In this document: positions 6,688-10,425 of the stretch, one piece after another
Position numbering within the stretch: the first letter of the stretch is position 1
Layout: each line of letters opens with the position of its first letter
NCBI GenBank assembly: GCA_949935685.1
Contig: CATLGN010000033.1
Span: 1-10,425 of the forward strand
Origin: an uncultured Lachnospiraceae bacterium
GTDB lineage: Bacteria; Bacillota; Clostridia; Lachnospirales; Lachnospiraceae
Length of the DNA: 10,425 nt
Direction of reading: 5' to 3'
Notes under the pieces: model-generated
Database searches by the model: none
What the model was told of the DNA's origin: nothing
What the model saw: only the letters and a program-made list of their open reading frames with translations
Program-made: the position numbers and the translations under genes

Positions 6688-7893
6688 TCATCCCTGCCGA
6701 TGAATCTGCATATCCGTTTCCGTCGCCCGGATTCCTCTCCGCTCCACATATCCGGTCAGAATCATTGTCAGCGCTCCGTCACCGGTGACGTTGCAGGCGG
6801 TTCCAAAGCTGTCCTGCAGTGCAAAGATTGTCAGCATCAGCGCGGTCCCCATCCCGTCAAACTGCAGCACACCGGTAATCAGGCCCAGAGAGGCCATAAC
6901 CGTTCCGCCCGGTACGCCCGGCGCGCCCACGGCAAATATACCGAGAAGGATGCAGAACAAAATCATGGTACCCACAGAGGGAATGCTCCCATATAAAATT
7001 TTGGATATGGTCATGACAAAAAAGACCTCCGTCAGCACCGAACCGCACAGATGAATATTGGCAAACAGCGGAATACCGAAATCCACCATATCGTCCCGCA
7101 GCGCCTTCGCGGATTTTTTGGCACAGCGCAGCGCCACGGCCAGCGTCGCCGCAGAGGACATGGTACCCACCGCCGTCAGGTAGGCCGGACCATAATTGCG
7201 AATTACGTCAAAGGGATTTTTCCCCGAGTAGACCGCGCCCACGAAATAAAGCAGCGCCATCCAGATATAGTGTCCCGCCATAACAATCAACACAACCTCG
7301 ATAAATACGGGAAGCTGGACCGTAATGGTACCCTCATAAGCCAGTGCACAGAATGTGAAGGCTATGTAAACCGGCAAAATGGGAATGACGATCTTTGTCA
7401 CAATGCTGAGAACGATCTTCTGAAACTCATCGAGCAGCCTGATAAATGCTTCCGCTTTTGTCCATGTCACGGCCAGCCCAAGCATCAGTGACAATACAAG
7501 CGCGCTCATTACAGGCATTATCTGCGGTATATCGAGTTGGAATACGACTTCCGGCAGCTCTTTCAGCCCTTCCACATCTGTGACAATCGACAGATGGGGA
7601 ATCAGCCCATAACCGGCCAGCATGGAAAACAGCGCGGCGCCCAGAGAAGACGCATAGGCAATGGCCACCGCCACACCCAACAGTCTGGTGGCGTTCTGCC
7701 CCAGTTTGGTAATCGAAGGCGCGATAAATCCGATAATGATCAGCGGCACGCAGAACAAAATAACCTGATTCAAAACGTACCGGATCGAAACGACGACGAG
7801 CATCACCGGCTCGTTTGCCGCCAGTCCGACTACAATTCCCAGAATGACGCCGATCAGCAGCCTGACCGGCAGACTTGTTATTATTTTTTTCAT
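6688..7893 (-). CDS. dicarboxylate/amino acid:cation symporter (DAACS/SLC1 family), divergent
   Basis: A 401-residue, very hydrophobic membrane protein with the glutamate/dicarboxylate transporter fold (eight membrane helices and two re-entrant hairpins). The first helix is at about residues 7-27. Recognisable elements are hairpin 1 with S246-S247-A-A-T250-L, hairpin 2 with GAPGVPGG, and helix 8 with N368-V-T-G-D372. The family's NMDGT sodium/substrate motif in helix 7 is replaced by N279-I-H-L-C-G-S285, so substrate and coupling ion may differ from classical glutamate or C4-dicarboxylate carriers. I chose the ATG at 7891-7893 because AGGAAAGGA (7899-7907) precedes it by 5 nt. A longer in-frame opening to 7971 would overlap proA and add a non-conserved polar tail. 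It lies 49 nt after proA and may be cotranscribed with it. The substrate cannot be told from the sequence. Confidence 0.9.
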   Translation of the reverse strand: MKKIITSLPVRLLIGVILGIVVGLAANEPVMLVVVSIRYVLNQVILFCVPLIIIGFIAPSITKLGQNATRLLGVAVAIAYASSLGAALFSMLAGYGLIPHLSIVTDVEGLKELPEVVFQLDIPQIMPVMSALVLSLMLGLAVTWTKAEAFIRLLDEFQKIVLSIVTKIVIPILPVYIAFTFCALAYEGTITVQLPVFIEVVLIVMAGHYIWMALLYFVGAVYSGKNPFDVIRNYGPAYLTAVGTMSSAATLAVALRCAKKSAKALRDDMVDFGIPLFANIHLCGSVLTEVFFVMTISKILYGSIPSVGTMILFCILLGIFAVGAPGVPGGTVMASLGLITGVLQFDGMGTALMLTIFALQDSFGTACNVTGDGALTMILTGYVERRGIRATETDMQIHRQG

Positions 7894-7898
7894 AGTTG

Positions 7899-7907
7899 TC
7901 CTTTCCT
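7899..7907 (-). promoter_or_regulatory. ribosome binding site that fixes the symporter start
   Basis: AGGAAAGGA on the minus strand ends 5 nt before the ATG at 7891-7893. It supports the short start, whose product begins MKKII, over an upstream in-frame start inside the proA 3' end. Confidence 0.75.
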
Positions 7908-7942
7908 GTCTCCGATAATTTTTTTCCGCACTTGATACTGCA

Positions 7943-9193
7943 TTACTGCCGGATCTGCCCCTGTCCTTCAATTACATATTTATAACAGGTCAGTTCAGGC
8001 AGGCCCATCGGCCCTCTGGCGTGCAGTTTTTGGGTACTGATGCCGATTTCCGCCCCGAACCCGAATTCGAATCCGTCCGTAAACCGTGTGGAGGCATTGA
8101 CATAGACACAGGCCGAATCGATCTCCCGGGTAAACTTTTCCGCATTTTCTTTCTTATTGGTCATAATCGCTTCGGAATGATGTGTGCTGTAACGGTTGAT
8201 ATGAGCGATGGCTTCCTCAATCGAATTTACCGTTACCGCAGACAGAATATAGTCGAGATATTCCGTCCCGTAGTCTTCCGCCCCGGCCGTCCCGGCCTGC
8301 GGCAAAATCCTGCGCACCGTCTCATCGCCACGGATTTCCACCGGATGTACCTGCGCAAGTCTTTTCTGCAGAGCGGGCAGAAAGGCATCGGCAATCTCTT
8401 TGTGAATGACAAGGGATTCACAGGCATTGCATACGCCGATTCGCTGTGTTTTGGCGTTGATTACAATATTGACCGAGTCAGTCACATCCGCTGTCTCATC
8501 AATATAGATATGACAGTTTCCCGTTCCGGTCTCAATGATCGGTATGGTGCTGTTTTCCACCGCCGCCCGGATCAATCCTGCGCTCCCCCGGGGAATCAGC
8601 ACGTCGATATATTCCTTACATTTCATAAAAGCAGCCGTTGTCTCCCGGTCTGTCGCTTCGATCAACTGGATGGCGTCTTCTGGAATACCTGTCTGTCCCA
8701 GTGCACGCCGAAGCGAATGCGCAATCGCCATATTGGAATGAATGGCATCGCTCCCGCCCTTCAAGATAACGCCGTTTCCCGCTTTGAAGCAAAGGGCAAA
8801 GGCATCCGCCGTCACATTGGGACGGGATTCATAGATAATGCCGATTACCCCAAGCGGTACCGACACTTTTTTCATCCGTAAGCCATTCGGCCGTTCCCAC
8901 TGATCCAGCACACGCCCCACAGGATCGGGCAGCGCGGCAACCTGCCTGAGCCCTTCTGCCATAGCGTCAATCCGCCCTTTGTCCAGCCGCAGGCGGTCCA
9001 GCAGTCCCATGTGCATGCCGTTTTCCCGGCCCATAGCCATATCCTTTTCATTGGCGGCAAGAATCTGCGCCGCGTCTTTTTGCAGCCCCTCCGCCGCCTG
9101 CAAAAGCGCCTGATTTTTTTCGGTTTCCGTCAGGGTCTGCAGCACATATTTCGCCGCCACCGCCCGTCTGCCCATTTCGTCCAAAGCAATCAT
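7943..9193 (-). CDS. proA: glutamate-5-semialdehyde dehydrogenase (gamma-glutamyl phosphate reductase) ProA
   Basis: ProA reduces gamma-glutamyl phosphate with NADPH to glutamate-5-semialdehyde, the second step of proline synthesis from glutamate. At 416 residues it is almost the length of E. coli ProA (417). Seen are the cofactor-binding stretch [20 protein letters not shown], the [11 protein letters not shown] loop, [10 protein letters not shown], and the catalytic cysteine C255 in [11 protein letters not shown], at the position expected for the family. An in-frame TTG exists at 9197-9199, but it would lie only 1 nt from the GGGAGGG ribosome site (9201-9207). The ATG at 9191-9193 has 7-nt spacing and is preferred. 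The gene is downstream of proB and the cyclo-ligase gene with a 76-nt gap that contains a good promoter, so it can be expressed both with proB and on its own. Confidence 0.97.
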   Translation of the reverse strand: MIALDEMGRRAVAAKYVLQTLTETEKNQALLQAAEGLQKDAAQILAANEKDMAMGRENGMHMGLLDRLRLDKGRIDAMAEGLRQVAALPDPVGRVLDQWERPNGLRMKKVSVPLGVIGIIYESRPNVTADAFALCFKAGNGVILKGGSDAIHSNMAIAHSLRRALGQTGIPEDAIQLIEATDRETTAAFMKCKEYIDVLIPRGSAGLIRAAVENSTIPIIETGTGNCHIYIDETADVTDSVNIVINAKTQRIGVCNACESLVIHKEIADAFLPALQKRLAQVHPVEIRGDETVRRILPQAGTAGAEDYGTEYLDYILSAVTVNSIEEAIAHINRYSTHHSEAIMTNKKENAEKFTREIDSACVYVNASTRFTDGFEFGFGAEIGISTQKLHARGPMGLPELTCYKYVIEGQGQIRQ

Positions 9194-9200
9194 TTCCAAT

Positions 9201-9207
9201 CCCTCCC
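9201..9207 (-). promoter_or_regulatory. ribosome binding site that decides the proA start
   Basis: GGGAGGG on the minus strand is 7 nt from the ATG at 9191-9193. It is only 1 nt from the alternative in-frame TTG at 9197-9199, so the ATG is the working start. Confidence 0.75.
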
Positions 9208-9225
9208 GGATTATTTTATACAGGA

Positions 9226-9254
9226 ATCATACCATATCGTACCGCGCTGATCAA
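9226..9254 (-). promoter_or_regulatory. extended -10 promoter for proA
   Basis: On the minus strand TTGATC (9249-9254) and TATGAT (9226-9231) are separated by exactly 17 nt, and TGG directly precedes the -10 box (extended TGn element). The -10 matches the consensus at 5 of 6 positions and the -35 at 4 of 6. A start near 9219 would give a leader of about 26 nt ending with the proA ribosome site. It lies in the 76-nt gap between the cyclo-ligase stop and proA. Confidence 0.55.
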
Positions 9255-9269
9255 CACGCCCGCCTGCTC

Positions 9270-9860
9270 TCATACGATTCCGTTTTCCGTCATAATAATG
9301 TCCGGGCGTATATCGTGCGGCTCGGAAGGAATCGTCTCTTTCACCTGCAGGGCAAACGCCGCCGCCATGGTGACGATCGCACCGGCGCGCTGCAGATACC
9401 GGTCATAATAGCCGCCGCCATAGCCGATTCGGCGTCGCTGTCTGTCAAAGACCGCCCCCGGCATTATCATCAAGGCATTTTGCTTTTGCGCATCGGGAAC
9501 ATACAGGCATTCCTGCCGATGCGGCGGTTCCGGTATACCGCGAAACCCGCTCTGCAGCTCCGACAGGGCGAAAATGCGGTAAAAATCCATTTCCGGCCCC
9601 GATACCAGCGGACAGTACGCCTTTTTTCCTCTGGCAAGGCATTGTTCGATCAGATAAACGGTCTCCGCCTCTTTTTGATAGTTTACGTAACACAGGATGT
9701 GCTCCGCCGCCGTCAGCGCCGGATGCATCAAAATACGTTCTGCAATCCGGCGGCTCTTATCCGCCCAAACCCGTTCGGGCATCTGATTCCGGGCAGCCAG
9801 CGTTTCCCGGCGGATTTTCTGTTTCAGCAGCTTCACCGACTGCATATTTTCCTGTTGCAT
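9270..9860 (-). CDS. 5-formyltetrahydrofolate cyclo-ligase
   Basis: This enzyme (MTHFS; YgfA/YqgN family) uses ATP to convert 5-formyltetrahydrofolate to 5,10-methenyltetrahydrofolate, returning a stored folate to the one-carbon pool. The product has 196 residues, normal for the family. It carries an N-terminal basic helix LKQKIRRE likely to contact ATP, the segment IMPGAVFDRQRRR, and the hallmark glycine-rich loop G146-YGGGYYD153 followed by RYL. The ATG at 9858-9860 lies 12 nt after AAAGGAG, which overlaps the proB stop. A second in-frame ATG at 9843-9845, with AGGA close upstream, is an equally possible start that would shorten the protein by five residues. It begins 18 nt after proB, so the two are cotranscribed. 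Why a folate enzyme sits between proB and proA is unclear; no functional link is required. Confidence 0.93.
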   Translation of the reverse strand: MQQENMQSVKLLKQKIRRETLAARNQMPERVWADKSRRIAERILMHPALTAAEHILCYVNYQKEAETVYLIEQCLARGKKAYCPLVSGPEMDFYRIFALSELQSGFRGIPEPPHRQECLYVPDAQKQNALMIMPGAVFDRQRRRIGYGGGYYDRYLQRAGAIVTMAAAFALQVKETIPSEPHDIRPDIIMTENGIV

Positions 9861-9878
9861 TCCGTTTTCGTTCTCCTT

Positions 9879-10425
9879 TTACTGGTTATAATCCGCAATA
9901 AAATCAACCAGATCAAACTTATCGTTCCGGTCTGCACAGAACAGAGTGCCCAGATTTCTGCCGTCCATAATGCGGTGAATGATCCGAATGTCCGCACTGT
10001 TGGCAATTATCATATCCGCCCCCATGCTTGTGGCAATTTTGGCCGCGATGAGTTTCGTATTCATGCCGCCGGTTCCGACGCTGCTTCCGGTGCTTCCCTT
10101 GCCCATCCGCATCAGCTTCTCATCGATATGCTCGACCGTCTCAATAAACGCCGCGTCTTTATTTTTGTGCGGATCATCGGTGTAAAGCCCGTCAATATCC
10201 GACAGCAGAATCAGCAAATCAGCGCCGATCAGCGCCGCTACCACGGCCGAAAGGGTATCGTTGTCACCAATCTCGATTTCATAAGTGGCGATGGTATCGT
10301 TTTCATTGACAATCGGAATAACGCCCATCTTCAGAAGTTCCGAAAAAGTATTATGGGCGTTATAGCGGTTCAGATTGTCAACAATGGTATTTTTCGTCAT
10401 CAGAATCTGCGCCGTCACCTGATTA
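9879..10425 (-). CDS. proB: glutamate 5-kinase ProB, 5' part cut off by the window edge; short form without PUA domain
   Basis: ProB phosphorylates glutamate to gamma-glutamyl phosphate, the first and normally proline-inhibited step of proline synthesis. The last 181 codons are visible; the start lies beyond the right edge, and the GTG at 10416-10418 is an internal Val. The amino-acid kinase fold is clear. It shows VNENDTIA with the substrate-binding Asn-Glu-Asn-Asp, GDNDTLSAVVAALIGADLLILLSD, IDGLYTDDP, and the nucleotide-binding SVGTGGMNTKLIAA. The chain ends about 20 residues after GTLF, the point at which the E. coli enzyme continues into its C-terminal PUA domain, so this is a kinase-only form. 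The TAA at 9879-9881 overlaps the ribosome site of the next gene. Confidence 0.95.
   Translation of the reverse strand, partial: NQVTAQILMTKNTIVDNLNRYNAHNTFSELLKMGVIPIVNENDTIATYEIEIGDNDTLSAVVAALIGADLLILLSDIDGLYTDDPHKNKDAAFIETVEHIDEKLMRMGKGSTGSSVGTGGMNTKLIAAKIATSMGADMIIANSADIRIIHRIMDGRNLGTLFCADRNDKFDLVDFIADYNQ

Noticed and set aside
7894..7971. Longer symporter start overlapping the end of proA
   Set aside because: The extra 26 residues are polar and unlike the family, and a well-spaced AGGAAAGGA supports the ATG at 7893.

Overview
The window is a low-to-mid GC Gram-positive (Firmicutes/Clostridia, most likely Lachnospiraceae-like) chromosomal segment in which every gene I can support lies on the minus strand. 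This placement is an inference from the gene order miaB-mutS-mutL, a MiaB with a long N-terminal extension, an endonuclease-type MutL, strong AGGAGG-type ribosome binding sites, and a short glutamate 5-kinase without a PUA domain. No tRNA, rRNA, CRISPR array, insertion sequence or transposase was seen.

In transcription order (right to left), the first block is proline and folate metabolism. It comprises the 3' part of proB (cut by the right edge), a 5-formyltetrahydrofolate cyclo-ligase gene 18 nt downstream, and proA behind its own good extended -10 promoter. A divergent SLC1/DAACS-type dicarboxylate or amino-acid:cation symporter follows 49 nt after proA.

The middle (about 5981-6690) is an AT-rich island of roughly 33% GC in the toxin gene, against neighbours that look near 50% or above. 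It holds a two-gene type II toxin-antitoxin module: a RelE/ParE-family toxin first, then a 63-residue antitoxin. Upstream of the toxin lies the most unusual structure here. It is a 79-bp, 75/79-identical second copy of an internal piece of miaB (codons 46-72), joined directly to a 15-bp second copy of the antitoxin gene's 3' end. This composite equals the downstream antitoxin-miaB junction with 169 bp removed. It therefore looks like the scar of a duplication and deletion, or of an integration, that accompanied arrival of the toxin-antitoxin module.

The left block is miaB-mutS-mutL (tRNA ms2i6A methylthiolation and DNA mismatch repair), tightly packed with 18-nt and 14-nt gaps. mutL runs off the left edge. 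Only 35 nt separate the antitoxin stop from the miaB start, so transcription from in front of the toxin may also feed the miaB-mutS-mutL operon.

Apart from the toxin-antitoxin/miaB-repeat structure, the window is ordinary housekeeping DNA. I found no convincing new multi-gene system.
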